The notes beneath the pieces are model-generated. The model was not told where the DNA came from and ran no database searches. It was given only the letters and a program-made list of their open reading frames with translations. Made by a program: the position numbers and the translations under genes. A stretch of 15,568 nucleotides of DNA from JBCCWR01 sp039193385 (GTDB lineage Bacteria; Verrucomicrobiota; Verrucomicrobiia; Methylacidiphilales; JBCCWR01): the NCBI GenBank assembly GCA_039193385.1, contig JBCCWR010000050.1, positions 1 to 15,568 of the forward strand, written 5' to 3'. Positions 7,217-14,843 of the stretch are shown here, one piece after another; the first letter of the stretch is position 1, and each line of letters starts with the position of its first letter.

Positions 7217-7400
7217 GTTCTTATAAAAAAAATGAAGGGTGATTCTTAGCGAAGTTTTGGCGGAGGTAAATAATAAATTCGATTTTCTTGTATGGTATAC
7301 GCACAGAATTCTACTGGAGCTTTTTAATCGTGTAAAAATTCACAAAAAAGCTTTTGCAACAGATCATTACTCGATATGAATATCTTTTCTCAATTACGAC
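7217..7400. promoter_or_regulatory. divergent intergenic region between acyl operon and glycosyltransferase
   Basis: These 184 AT-rich bases must hold the promoters for both directions. For the + strand there is a weak candidate, TTGCAA at 7354-7359 and TATGAA at 7375-7380, 15 bases apart. I see no convincing -35/-10 pair for the minus-strand operon and no clear operator palindrome. Confidence 0.35.
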
Positions 7401-8558
7401 ATGATAAAGTTTGTTATATACACGCATGAGTTTCTACCTTACTCGGGAGGTGTTGGAACTTACTGCGCAGAACTAGCTAAAGCTCTCAAAAAAGCAGATC
7501 ATGACGTGGAAGTCTGGGCTCCAGATTACTTAAGCAGTCAGCCTAATGACAAAAATTTGTGCTACTCTATCAAACGTATTTCAAATCCCGGAACACTTAA
7601 AATCCCTTCTTTGATAGGTATGGGATGGCATCTTTATAAAGCCTTGAACGACCTCAAAGGCAAAATGATTATTTTACCCAGTGTCGGCGTCCAGATTGTA
7701 TTTATGGTAGGCTATTTATTACGCTTAATACCCCATGAGTTAGTCAAAAACTGTATATGTATCTGGCACGGATCTGAAATTTTTAAATTTGAGAGCAATA
7801 GTTTATTAAATCTCGCTTCACGGAATTTCTTTCACAGAGTTCATATGTTAGCTTCTGCTTCAAAATATTCTTCTCGCAATATCTACGGCTCCATCCTTTC
7901 TGAACTTACCTCGCGTATTGTTACCTTGCCCTGTGCATGTAGCAGCGCAGCCATACGTGATGATGTCACGACTGAGAGTGAACCGGAAGGTCGTATACGT
8001 ATTTTAACCCTGGCTCGTATTCATCATAGAAAAGGACACTTTGAAATTATAGCCGCTTTAAATAAGCTACCTCAGGAATTGAAAGATAGAGTGATATACT
8101 ATGTTGCAGGAAATGCGGACGGGCCCAAAACGAAGCGTTACCTAGGAGAACTGCGCATGGAATCAAGGCGTAACAAAATTAATATGAAATACTTAGGATC
8201 CATAGCCGAGGAAGATCTGGCCCAAGTATACCGCAACTGTGAAATATACGCCATGACCAGCCGTACTCTTAAAACAAGCGTAGAGGGTTTTGGTATAACT
8301 TATCTTGAAGCAGGTTATCATGAAAAACCTGTTATCGCCTATCGTACCGGAGGCGTCGCAGAAGCCGTCAAAAATGGAGAGACTGGTATTCTTATTGATG
8401 AGGGGGACCGTGAAACACTTGCCAAAGAGCTTGAAAAACTCATTCTGGATGAAAGCTTAAGAAAAAGCTTGGGGCAAGCGGGACGCGCACACGCCAAAAA
8501 CTTCAGTTGGGATAATACAGCTCAAAAGCTTATCGAAGAACTCCAGAAGAGAGATTAA
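7401..8558 (+). CDS. glycosyltransferase family 4 (GT-B fold)
   Basis: The enzyme transfers a sugar from a nucleotide-sugar donor to an unknown acceptor, probably a lipid or polysaccharide. The N-terminal domain starts with a typical acceptor-side motif, THEFLPYSGGVGTYCAELA. The C-terminal donor domain has LTLARIHHRKGH (Arg and Lys of the phosphate-binding pocket, about 200-210) and the E-x7-E motif EGFGITYLE at Glu295 and Glu303, followed by PVIAYRTGGVAEAV. The length of 385 residues is normal and no membrane segment is evident. It is divergent from the acyl operon, sharing a 184-base intergenic region, which might mean a common product such as a glycolipid. No other sugar genes are nearby, so its acceptor and donor cannot be named. 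The start at 7401 has no strong ribosome binding site. Confidence 0.9.
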   Translation: MIKFVIYTHEFLPYSGGVGTYCAELAKALKKADHDVEVWAPDYLSSQPNDKNLCYSIKRISNPGTLKIPSLIGMGWHLYKALNDLKGKMIILPSVGVQIVFMVGYLLRLIPHELVKNCICIWHGSEIFKFESNSLLNLASRNFFHRVHMLASASKYSSRNIYGSILSELTSRIVTLPCACSSAAIRDDVTTESEPEGRIRILTLARIHHRKGHFEIIAALNKLPQELKDRVIYYVAGNADGPKTKRYLGELRMESRRNKINMKYLGSIAEEDLAQVYRNCEIYAMTSRTLKTSVEGFGITYLEAGYHEKPVIAYRTGGVAEAVKNGETGILIDEGDRETLAKELEKLILDESLRKSLGQAGRAHAKNFSWDNTAQKLIEELQKRD

Positions 8559-8570
8559 AGCGTTTTATCA

Positions 8571-8630
8571 ATGAGCAAAGCATACCTTGCAGACAGCTAC
8601 GGACCTCATTACTATCAAGGTAATTTTTAA
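8571..8630 (+). CDS. possible 19-residue ORF between glycosyltransferase and FecR gene
   Basis: An ATG 13 bases after the glycosyltransferase stop opens a frame ending in TAA and encoding MSKAYLADSYGPHYYQGNF. It has a Tyr/Gly-rich composition, no ribosome binding site and no known match that I recognise. It could be a chance frame, a leader peptide or a remnant of a longer gene. The rest of the 122-base gap is AT-rich and holds the FecR promoter region. Confidence 0.15.
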   Translation: MSKAYLADSYGPHYYQGNF

Positions 8631-8668
8631 AGGTTTCTTGCCTATTTTTTAATTTTTACATAGAAAGC

Positions 8669-8674
8669 TATATT
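8669..8674 (+). promoter_or_regulatory. candidate -10 box of the FecR-domain gene
   Basis: TATATT lies six bases before the ATG at 8681, the same spacing as at the STAS gene. The -35 region is only a T-rich stretch (about 8645-8652), so the promoter is uncertain. If real, the transcript would be leaderless. Confidence 0.3.
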
Positions 8675-8680
8675 AACGTC

Positions 8681-10282
8681 ATGGTTACGCTACTGCATCT
8701 TGTTCGAAAACCATTTTTTATTTTAGCGATAATTGGCTTTCTTTTTTTAAACCCTGAATTTTCTTTTGCCAAAAACCTTCTCAATCAAGCTACTTTTTCC
8801 CAGGTTATCAATGACGTTTCGGTTGTGCAATCGACATCACGCCTAAGCCAACGTGCCCAGGTCAATGACAACATTGTCGCACCTGATCTTGTGCAAACGG
8901 GGGTTAAGTCAAGGGCCGAACTCATAGCGTCGGATAAAACTGTCACTCGTATCGGCTCCAATACCATTCTCTCTTTTAATAGAAATGAACGCGGCATAGA
9001 TCTGAAACAGGGTAGTATCCTTTTCCATACGCCATCGGGACGTGGGGGAGGCATCATTAAAACGGCTGGCGCCACAGCTGCTGTAACAGGCACCACCATC
9101 GGCGTTAGCGCTACTTCCAACGGAGGTTTCAAGCTCATGGTTCTAGAAGGAAGTGCCAAAGCTTCATTGCCTGGCGGAGTCAAAAGAACACTTCGTGCAG
9201 GACAGCTTACCTTCATTCTTCCCGGGCAAAATTTCATACCTCAGCCGATGAATTTCGATCTTCAGCGTAATGTCGATAATGCAGGTCTTGTGGACGGTTT
9301 TGAACAAGAACTACCCTCCTTGCCCAAGATCAATAAAGCTATCAAAAAACAGCAGAAGATGGTCCAGTCAGGAAGAGCACAAACAACCAATGTCAAAATT
9401 GGAGATGCTAAAGACAATAAATCATTTGAAGCTATCCCCGACAACACAAGGTCATCGAATGAAGAACTCGTCAATCAACAAAAGACGGCCTCTTTCGATA
9501 CGAATACCATCATCAACACGCCCACTTTAAATGAGGCTCAAATAGCTGTGTTTGAAAAAACCGAAGACATTCCTCGAATCGATGAATTCAATGTTGAGAC
9601 CAACAACAGTACGTCGACCCCCATCACTGTCTTTTTTGCTAATAATTTAGTATTTAATACGCCCGCTATTAATCTATCCTCAACAACAACCCATGAGTTC
9701 GCCTTCTTAGCAGATGGAGACTTATTCTTTAACCAGGGAGTGGCCAGCCCACAATATGACGGTGCTCTTATTTATGCCTCGCGAGGTGGTATCAGCAACA
9801 CCAGTGCTAGTGAGTCCCTCCAGGAAGATGATAGAAGAATACTTCATGATGGAAACAATCTGGAATTTCAAGCTATAGATACAATCGATTTTCGAAAATT
9901 TTCTTTTAATAACCCAAATGAAAGGATTCATTTTTCTAGTAAAGACGGACGTATAAGCATTGCCGGAGATCCTCTATCTTCACTAGCAACTCTTAACGCA
10001 GACCGAGTGAGTATGGAGGCAAAATCAATTGTTTTGAGAGATGAGGTGAACCTTTCGGGAAATCAATTCCGTTTTAAAACACAAACAGGCAATTGGGCTT
10101 ATTATACAGGTTCAGGTGTTGTCGTGCCCAATGGCTTAACCATGTTTAAGGCGAAACATGAAGGTATTCTTTTGTTTCCAAATAACACAAGCGGAACGGC
10201 TGGAAGAATCGATGATGCAGCAGGATTTGATACTACGGTAAAAGCAAAAGGGGTTCAGATCGAATCACAGTCGAGTAATTAA
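8681..10282 (+). CDS. exported FecR-domain protein with beta-rich (beta-helix-like) C-terminal half
   Basis: A signal peptide is clear: basic start, hydrophobic core at about 11-24, and a likely cleavage after SFA (residue 30). Residues 40-185 form a FecR domain with SRAELIASDKTVTRIGSNT (about 77-95) and the Gly-rich FHTPSGRGGG plus TAGATAAVTGTT (about 115-140). A polar, likely disordered Lys/Asn/Gln-rich linker follows at about 210-310. Residues 320-533 are built from short alternating strands such as DGDLFFNQGV and ADRVSMEAKSIVLRDEVNLSG, like filamentous-haemagglutinin or beta-helix repeats. Classical FecR proteins carry a cytoplasmic anti-sigma segment before a membrane helix; here it is absent and no FecI sigma factor or TonB receptor is nearby, so a signalling role is unlikely. 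It sits 15 bases before an outer-membrane barrel gene. I infer a secreted or surface structural protein. The C-terminal half is not matched to a named family. Confidence 0.85.
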   Translation: MVTLLHLVRKPFFILAIIGFLFLNPEFSFAKNLLNQATFSQVINDVSVVQSTSRLSQRAQVNDNIVAPDLVQTGVKSRAELIASDKTVTRIGSNTILSFNRNERGIDLKQGSILFHTPSGRGGGIIKTAGATAAVTGTTIGVSATSNGGFKLMVLEGSAKASLPGGVKRTLRAGQLTFILPGQNFIPQPMNFDLQRNVDNAGLVDGFEQELPSLPKINKAIKKQQKMVQSGRAQTTNVKIGDAKDNKSFEAIPDNTRSSNEELVNQQKTASFDTNTIINTPTLNEAQIAVFEKTEDIPRIDEFNVETNNSTSTPITVFFANNLVFNTPAINLSSTTTHEFAFLADGDLFFNQGVASPQYDGALIYASRGGISNTSASESLQEDDRRILHDGNNLEFQAIDTIDFRKFSFNNPNERIHFSSKDGRISIAGDPLSSLATLNADRVSMEAKSIVLRDEVNLSGNQFRFKTQTGNWAYYTGSGVVVPNGLTMFKAKHEGILLFPNNTSGTAGRIDDAAGFDTTVKAKGVQIESQSSN

Positions 10283-10297
10283 AGCTCAGATGAACTT

Positions 10298-11353
10298 ATG
10301 AGACCATTGCTAACATACAGCATCGTTCTAATAACCTGCTCTATAGTATTACCCTTTTCATCCTGGTCACAAACTCGTGTTGAACAAACTGAGAGAACTG
10401 ACTTAAGGCGTAGGCTTGAAGAAACTGTACAGCAAGCTCGAAAAGAAGAAGAGGAGAAGAAATACTCAGATGGAGAATCGATTCCTATTATCGTCCCCGG
10501 TGAGGAAGAGGATATCGGACCCCAATTTTATATGGCCGTTCAACCTCGTAAAAAATGGATTAGAGCTTCTGTGGATAATCAGTTCTACTACACATCAAAC
10601 GTTTTTCTCACGGAAGACACTGCGGGCGCAGCAGAAGAGGAAGATACGCATGTGATGGTTAGCACAGCAGATTTTGCTTTTGCCCCTGATCCCTGGGAAC
10701 TAGGTAGTGGAAAGTTTTATTTCCAACTTGGGTTTCGCCATCAATGGTATAACTATGATCTCATGGACGGGGCTCACAGCGGTCTCAACAACCTGGACTT
10801 TGATGCACAGACCGTTTACACAGACTTCATTTACCAGTTTGCCAATACCTGGACGGCTCAAGTTGGCTTTGATTGGCAGAGACTTCTGACCCATGAACCC
10901 CCTGTTGATGATTACTCAGAATTTTATAAGGAATACGTTCCAGAATGGTCCTTAACTAAAGATTTTCCCGTTGGGGAAAACATGATGTTTTCTATCACCT
11001 ATGATGGCAAATATCACTTCACTGAAGCTGAGAATGTTGATCCTGATACTAATGACCGCACTGTGCACAGCCTTCTTCTCAGTTATATCTACTCCCCTTT
11101 AGAAAACTTTTTCATACAAACGTATTATAACTTTGAATTCACGCGCTACATCCACCAAAAAGATCCCACGGATAATCGTTTGCGAAACGATTATTTACAA
11201 ACCCTTGGCATCAACACTTTTTATTATATAACAGATTGGGCATCGGTCAGAGCTTTCTTCAGCTATGACAAGCGCGAATCTGACAGTGAGATCATTGCCG
11301 ATTATTACAAATTTGATACAGGCGGTGGAGTTTCCTTGAACATCAGCTATTAA
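10298..11353 (+). CDS. outer-membrane beta-barrel protein (BBP2-like)
   Basis: The protein has a signal peptide (hydrophobic core at about 4-21, likely cleavage after SWS at residue 24). A charged, helical segment at about 32-52 (LRRRLEETVQQARKEEEEKK) and an acidic linker come next, then a series of amphipathic strands to the end. NQFYYTSNVFLTED (about 93-106) recalls the first strands of the putative beta-barrel porin 2 family. The C-terminus SLNISY ends in an aromatic residue with alternating hydrophobics, the signal read by the BAM complex. Repeated aromatic-rich strands (WYNYDL, FFIQTYYNFEFTRY, INTFYYITDW) fit a barrel of perhaps 14-16 strands. It is co-transcribed with the FecR protein 15 bases upstream, so it may export, anchor or support that protein. 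The substrate is unknown. Confidence 0.8.
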   Translation: MRPLLTYSIVLITCSIVLPFSSWSQTRVEQTERTDLRRRLEETVQQARKEEEEKKYSDGESIPIIVPGEEEDIGPQFYMAVQPRKKWIRASVDNQFYYTSNVFLTEDTAGAAEEEDTHVMVSTADFAFAPDPWELGSGKFYFQLGFRHQWYNYDLMDGAHSGLNNLDFDAQTVYTDFIYQFANTWTAQVGFDWQRLLTHEPPVDDYSEFYKEYVPEWSLTKDFPVGENMMFSITYDGKYHFTEAENVDPDTNDRTVHSLLLSYIYSPLENFFIQTYYNFEFTRYIHQKDPTDNRLRNDYLQTLGINTFYYITDWASVRAFFSYDKRESDSEIIADYYKFDTGGGVSLNISY

Positions 11354-11372
11354 TCTTATATCTGCATTTTAT

Positions 11373-11807
11373 ATGGCTAAAACCAGCTCACCCTCTCATT
11401 GGCTCGTCAAACAAGAACCGGAGAAATATCCCTTCTCCCAGCTCATCAAAGATAAAAAGACTTACTGGGATGGCGTTAGAAACTACCAGGCGCGTAATAA
11501 CCTGCGTGCCATGAAAAAAGGAGAGCAGGTTTTATTCTATCACAGTGTGAAAGAAAAAGCCGTTGTGGGTGTCTGTGAAGTGATTAAAGAGGCCTACCTG
11601 GACCCCACAGCACCTGGAGAGGACTGGTCTGTGGTAGATATCAAACCCGTACAAAGTCTTAAACGCCCGGTCACACTTGCCGAAATCAAAAGCACTACCT
11701 CACTAGCAGACATAGCACTCATAAAACAGTCACGTCTCTCTGTCATGCCTCTACGCAAAAAGGAATTTGATCAAATTCTGAAGATGTCTGAAAAGCCCCT
11801 CCTCTAA
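11373..11807 (+). CDS. EVE-domain protein (PUA-like, modified-base reader family)
   Basis: The whole 144-residue protein is one EVE domain, related to human THYN1. Diagnostic stretches are HWLVKQEPEKYPFSQL (about 9-24), YWDGVRNYQARNNLRAMKKGEQVLFYHS (the aromatic-lined binding pocket), GVCEVIKEAYLDPTA and IKQSRLSVMPLRKKEFDQIL. EVE proteins bind modified bases in DNA or RNA, but the ligand of this stand-alone bacterial group is not established. It lies 19 bases after the barrel gene and probably shares its transcript, although I see no functional tie. No nuclease is fused to it or encoded beside it, which argues against a defence role. It has no ribosome binding site. Confidence 0.92.
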   Translation: MAKTSSPSHWLVKQEPEKYPFSQLIKDKKTYWDGVRNYQARNNLRAMKKGEQVLFYHSVKEKAVVGVCEVIKEAYLDPTAPGEDWSVVDIKPVQSLKRPVTLAEIKSTTSLADIALIKQSRLSVMPLRKKEFDQILKMSEKPLL

Positions 11808-11920
11808 AGAATTTTTCAGTCTGTTTGTCTATCTTAAGCTCTAATCTTGATATGAACCAAACTGTTCTTTTGCTCTAGCAAAAAACTCATGAAAAAATTA
11901 GAAATGAATAAATATGCCGT

Positions 11921-12604
11921 TTATCCTGCAGAGGAAACTTCAGTGGCTTTGGCACGCATTTCCTGAATACCGGCAACCATATCTTCTTGCTGAAAGAGAT
12001 GCGTACCTGCGACGAGAACATTAGCTCCCGCAGAGACAGAAGGCGTTGTGGTTTCAAGATTAACGCCACCATCAACCTGGATGTGTACATCCAGATTGTT
12101 CTGATCACAATAGTTACGGGCAATACGGATTTTCTCTAGAACTTCGTTTATGAAAGACTGTCCGCCAAAACCCGGGTTGACTGTCATACATAATAGTAAA
12201 TCAACTTTATGCAAAAGCGGGAGTGCATTTTCAATAAGTGTGGGCGGATTAATGGCCAGACCCACTTGACACCCCATATCACGAATCATATCAAGCGTTT
12301 CCTCAACATTATGGTGTGCCTCGAGGTGCACCGTCAGAACGTCCGCACCTGCTTCAATGAAAGAACGTGCATAGCGATTGGGCTGTTCAATCATTAGGTG
12401 AACATCCAGAGTGGTGCCTCCAGCCGCTTTACGCAATGCGGGCACCAAGCTCACACCAAAGGAAAGGTTGGGCACGAAATGACCGTCCATGATGTCCACA
12501 TGCAACCAATCCGCTCCGCTGTCTACGGCACGCTTGGCTTCTGCGTGCAGATGTCCAATATCAGCAGCTAACACTGATGGCGCTATAATAAGAGGCTTGT
12601 CCAT
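11921..12604 (-). CDS. rpe: ribulose-phosphate 3-epimerase
   Basis: Rpe interconverts D-ribulose 5-phosphate and D-xylulose 5-phosphate in the pentose phosphate pathway (or the Calvin cycle). The TIM-barrel shows the expected metal and catalytic residues: Ser10 in APSVLAAD, His35 and Asp37 in HVDIMDGHFVPNLSFG, His69 in VHLM, and Asp178 in QVDGGV. VNPGFGGQSF is the phosphate-binding loop. At 227 residues the length is normal. It is the last gene of plsY-gpsA-gloA-rpe, 39 bases after gloA. The stretch upstream of the ATG contains AAAGGA, but it is 12-14 bases away. No good terminator follows. Confidence 0.97.
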   Translation of the reverse strand: MDKPLIIAPSVLAADIGHLHAEAKRAVDSGADWLHVDIMDGHFVPNLSFGVSLVPALRKAAGGTTLDVHLMIEQPNRYARSFIEAGADVLTVHLEAHHNVEETLDMIRDMGCQVGLAINPPTLIENALPLLHKVDLLLCMTVNPGFGGQSFINEVLEKIRIARNYCDQNNLDVHIQVDGGVNLETTTPSVSAGANVLVAGTHLFQQEDMVAGIQEMRAKATEVSSAG

Positions 12605-12643
12605 AATTCTTATTATCCTTTATACAAAAAATGAAAGTAGAAG

Positions 12644-13024
12644 CTAAGTGCCTTTTTGAATAAGCTCAATTTCATAACCCTCCGGTGCGTCAACAAAGGC
12701 AATGGTATTACCTGAGCTCGTCTTAGTCGGTCCGTCACTTAGAGGATAGCCTTTTGATTCGGCATGTTTAGCAAAGACTTCTATATCATCCACTTCAAAT
12801 GCCAGATGCGTCAGATCTTCCTGTACTTTCACAGAGCCACTGCTCGGGTAGTAGCAAATTTCGATCTCCTCTTCACTCTGGGGAGCTTTGAAAAAAACTA
12901 GTTTAGAACCGCGAGGTGATTCATGTCTTCTGATTTCTTCAAGCCCAAGCACATCTTTATAGAATGACACTGTTTTATCTAGATCCTCAACACGGTAACG
13001 AGTATGCAGCAACTTTTTAATCAT
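12644..13024 (-). CDS. gloA: glyoxalase I (lactoylglutathione lyase), VOC family
   Basis: GloA converts the hemithioacetal of methylglyoxal and glutathione to S-lactoylglutathione, detoxifying methylglyoxal. The two beta-alpha-beta-beta-beta units of the VOC fold are complete in 126 residues. The four metal ligands align with those of E. coli GloA: His7 (HTRYRV), Glu55 (EIEICYY), His73 (THLAFEV) and Glu120 (YEIELIQ). YEIELIQKGT at the C-terminus is also typical. A related VOC enzyme with another substrate cannot be fully excluded. It lies 69 bases after gpsA and 39 before rpe, on a strand devoted to central carbon and triose-linked metabolism, which fits methylglyoxal control. Confidence 0.88.
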   Translation of the reverse strand: MIKKLLHTRYRVEDLDKTVSFYKDVLGLEEIRRHESPRGSKLVFFKAPQSEEEIEICYYPSSGSVKVQEDLTHLAFEVDDIEVFAKHAESKGYPLSDGPTKTSSGNTIAFVDAPEGYEIELIQKGT

Positions 13025-13093
13025 GATTGACTATCTTAAAGGTAAGCTAAATAGCCGAGACTGCTTGTAAAGTTTTTAAAATATTGAGGCTAT

Positions 13094-13993
13094 TTATAAA
13101 TTTTCTACAGCCGCTTGACGCAGGGTTAGGTCATTAAATGCTTCGAGCACAGGCTTACGTTCATAAATAACGCTGTAAAGTTCATCAAGGATAGGAGACT
13201 TTATTTTTGTTATATGACAAATTTTATGGACTGCCTGGATCGTTGGCACGCCTTCGGCTACCCCTTTGACTTGCTCAAGCGCCTTTTCAATAGACAATCC
13301 CTCTCCCAACAAAACGCCTATTTGATGATTGCGACTGCGTCCGCTGTATGAGGTTAACATCAAGTCTCCCACACCACTGAGACCAAAGAGCGTCTGCATC
13401 TGCCCGCCCATGGCCATGGCCATACGCACCATTTCAGCAAGACTACGAGTCATTAAAGCGGCAGTGCCATTTTCGCCTATACGCAAGCCTTGGCAAATGC
13501 CTCCGGCTATTGCATAAATATTTTTTAATGCACCAGCTAACTCGACTCCAATCAAGTCCGTGCTGCTATAAACACGCAGAAGTTTCTGATGAACACATTC
13601 TTGAATACACTGTGCTAAAACTTCAGATTCAGCAGCGGCCACTGCTGCTGCAGGCAAACCTTTTTCTAATTCATAGGCAAGGGTTGGGCCAGATAATACG
13701 CCGACTTGTTCAGCCTTTATTTCCGGCCACACTTCTCTCATGACTTGACTCACCCTTTTACCCGTTGCGACTTCGATTCCTTTAACAAGACCAACAACTG
13801 GCACATGAGGAAATCTCAAAAAGCTCAATCTTTCTCGTAGCACCTGGCATGGAATAGCAACAAAGACCATATCAAGATGCTCAGGCCAATCATCATCACC
13901 ACGCCGCAAAAAAGTGACCTCATGCTCATTGCGCATCAGAGAAGCTCCCATAGCGGTTCCCCATGCCCCTGCTCCTACCATGGCGATCTTCAT
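13094..13993 (-). CDS. gpsA: NAD(P)-dependent glycerol-3-phosphate dehydrogenase, compact form
   Basis: GpsA reduces dihydroxyacetone phosphate to sn-glycerol 3-phosphate for phospholipid synthesis. The Rossmann motif GAGAWGTA is at residues 7-14. The catalytic and substrate-binding lysines are Lys71 (GLVKGIE) and Lys157 (ELAGALKN), and the GRSRNHQIG loop is present. The protein has 299 residues against about 335-340 usually. The whole difference falls between HEVTFLRR and VFVAIPCQ, where about 35 residues of the second half of the nucleotide-binding domain are missing, yet the reading frame is smooth. Its ATG overlaps the plsY stop codon as ATGA, a sign of translational coupling. A GGGAAAG stretch precedes the start. 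It acts just upstream of PlsY in the same pathway. Confidence 0.93.
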   Translation of the reverse strand: MKIAMVGAGAWGTAMGASLMRNEHEVTFLRRGDDDWPEHLDMVFVAIPCQVLRERLSFLRFPHVPVVGLVKGIEVATGKRVSQVMREVWPEIKAEQVGVLSGPTLAYELEKGLPAAAVAAAESEVLAQCIQECVHQKLLRVYSSTDLIGVELAGALKNIYAIAGGICQGLRIGENGTAALMTRSLAEMVRMAMAMGGQMQTLFGLSGVGDLMLTSYSGRSRNHQIGVLLGEGLSIEKALEQVKGVAEGVPTIQAVHKICHITKIKSPILDELYSVIYERKPVLEAFNDLTLRQAAVENL

Positions 13994-14715
13994 TTTTCTT
14001 TCCCAGTTTTTTCTATTGTTTGTGTTGCAGCCTCATTGTCTGAGGCTTTTTTCTTTTTCTTATCAAAACGAGTTTCAGTTCCATTGAGCAGGTTTTTGAT
14101 GTTACTGCGATGACGCCAAGTGCCCATGAGGCCAAGGATAAAAGCCATGATAACCAAGGGCAGTTCTTCGAAGTAAAAAACAAGACTGCTGGCAGGTAAC
14201 AAGAAACACGTCATCAGAGAGGCAATGGATACATAACGTGTGGTGAAAAATGTGATCATCCATCCAGCAAGACAAATCATGAAGGAAAGAGGCACAAGCG
14301 CGATAAGCACTCCTGCTGATGAAGCAATGCCTTTACCACCTTTGAAGCCAAGCCATGGACAAAAATTATGACCTAAGATAACCAGCACACCACCTAACAC
14401 GAGATAGGCACTGGAACTAGTGAAGAAAGACTCGTGCAAGGTGTTTTGATTTAAGTAAAGAATCCGCATCAACCAAAGTGGCAAAAATCCCTTAGCTAGA
14501 TCTAAAGCAAATACAGAATACCCCCACTTTTTACCTAGCGCGCGTAAAACATTGGTCGCGCCAATGTTACCGCTTCCCTTATGTCTTATATCTATTCCGT
14601 TGAGTTTACCTACTATGAAGCCAAACGGTACAGATCCTGCAAGAAAACATAGGGCTAGCCCCCCTAACAGAAATCCCCAATCTACTACAGTAACAGTGGC
14701 AAAAATATAGATCAT
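13990..14715 (-). CDS. plsY: PlsY, acyl-phosphate:glycerol-3-phosphate acyltransferase
   Basis: This integral membrane enzyme acylates glycerol 3-phosphate with acyl-phosphate, the first step in phospholipid synthesis. Its three conserved motifs are present: GSVPFGFIVGKLNGIDIRHKG continuing to SGNIGATNVLRALG, GHNFCPWLGFKGGKGIASS, and TWRHRSNIKNLLNGTE. About five to seven hydrophobic segments are visible. The C-terminus has a charged, Lys-rich cytoplasmic tail of about 25 residues. The frame extends to a TTG at 14766 with further ATG codons at 14742, 14733 and 14715; I prefer 14715, where the first membrane segment follows directly, but 14733 is possible. It overlaps gpsA by ATGA and is divergent from the TPR gene. 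Confidence 0.95.
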   Translation of the reverse strand: MIYIFATVTVVDWGFLLGGLALCFLAGSVPFGFIVGKLNGIDIRHKGSGNIGATNVLRALGKKWGYSVFALDLAKGFLPLWLMRILYLNQNTLHESFFTSSSAYLVLGGVLVILGHNFCPWLGFKGGKGIASSAGVLIALVPLSFMICLAGWMITFFTTRYVSIASLMTCFLLPASSLVFYFEELPLVIMAFILGLMGTWRHRSNIKNLLNGTETRFDKKKKKASDNEAATQTIEKTGKEK

Positions 14716-14843
14716 CGCCTCATCTTTAATCATCCCGTGCATCTTACGACAAGGACATTCGTACAATTTTAGTAAATGCTAAAATCGCTATTATGGGAAA
14801 AAAAACTTTGCTACGTATCTGCTTTTGCCTATTTTTATAACAC

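Noticed and set aside
8616..8655. Hairpin and T-run after the glycosyltransferase as a terminator
   Set aside because: The best stem has only three to four pairs, too weak to support a call.
8785..9237. 150-codon open frame on the minus strand inside the FecR gene
   Set aside because: It is antisense to a well-supported domain, its composition is Pro/Leu/Ser-rich and it has no recognisable motif; it is a shadow frame.
10298..10345. Lipoprotein signal (LITC) in the barrel protein
   Set aside because: Thr before the Cys does not fit the lipobox, and a standard cleavage site SWS lies further on.
11373..11807. EVE protein as part of a restriction or anti-phage defence island
   Set aside because: No nuclease, methyltransferase or helicase gene is near; neighbours are envelope and metabolic genes.
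11788..11819. CTGAAAA...TTTTCAG inverted repeat across the EVE stop codon
   Set aside because: Weak AT-rich stem with an 18-base loop and no T-run; likely chance.
11868..11883. TTTTGC-TCTA-GCAAAA palindrome between the EVE and rpe genes, as a terminator
   Set aside because: The stem is short and AT-rich, and there is no T-run after it in either direction.
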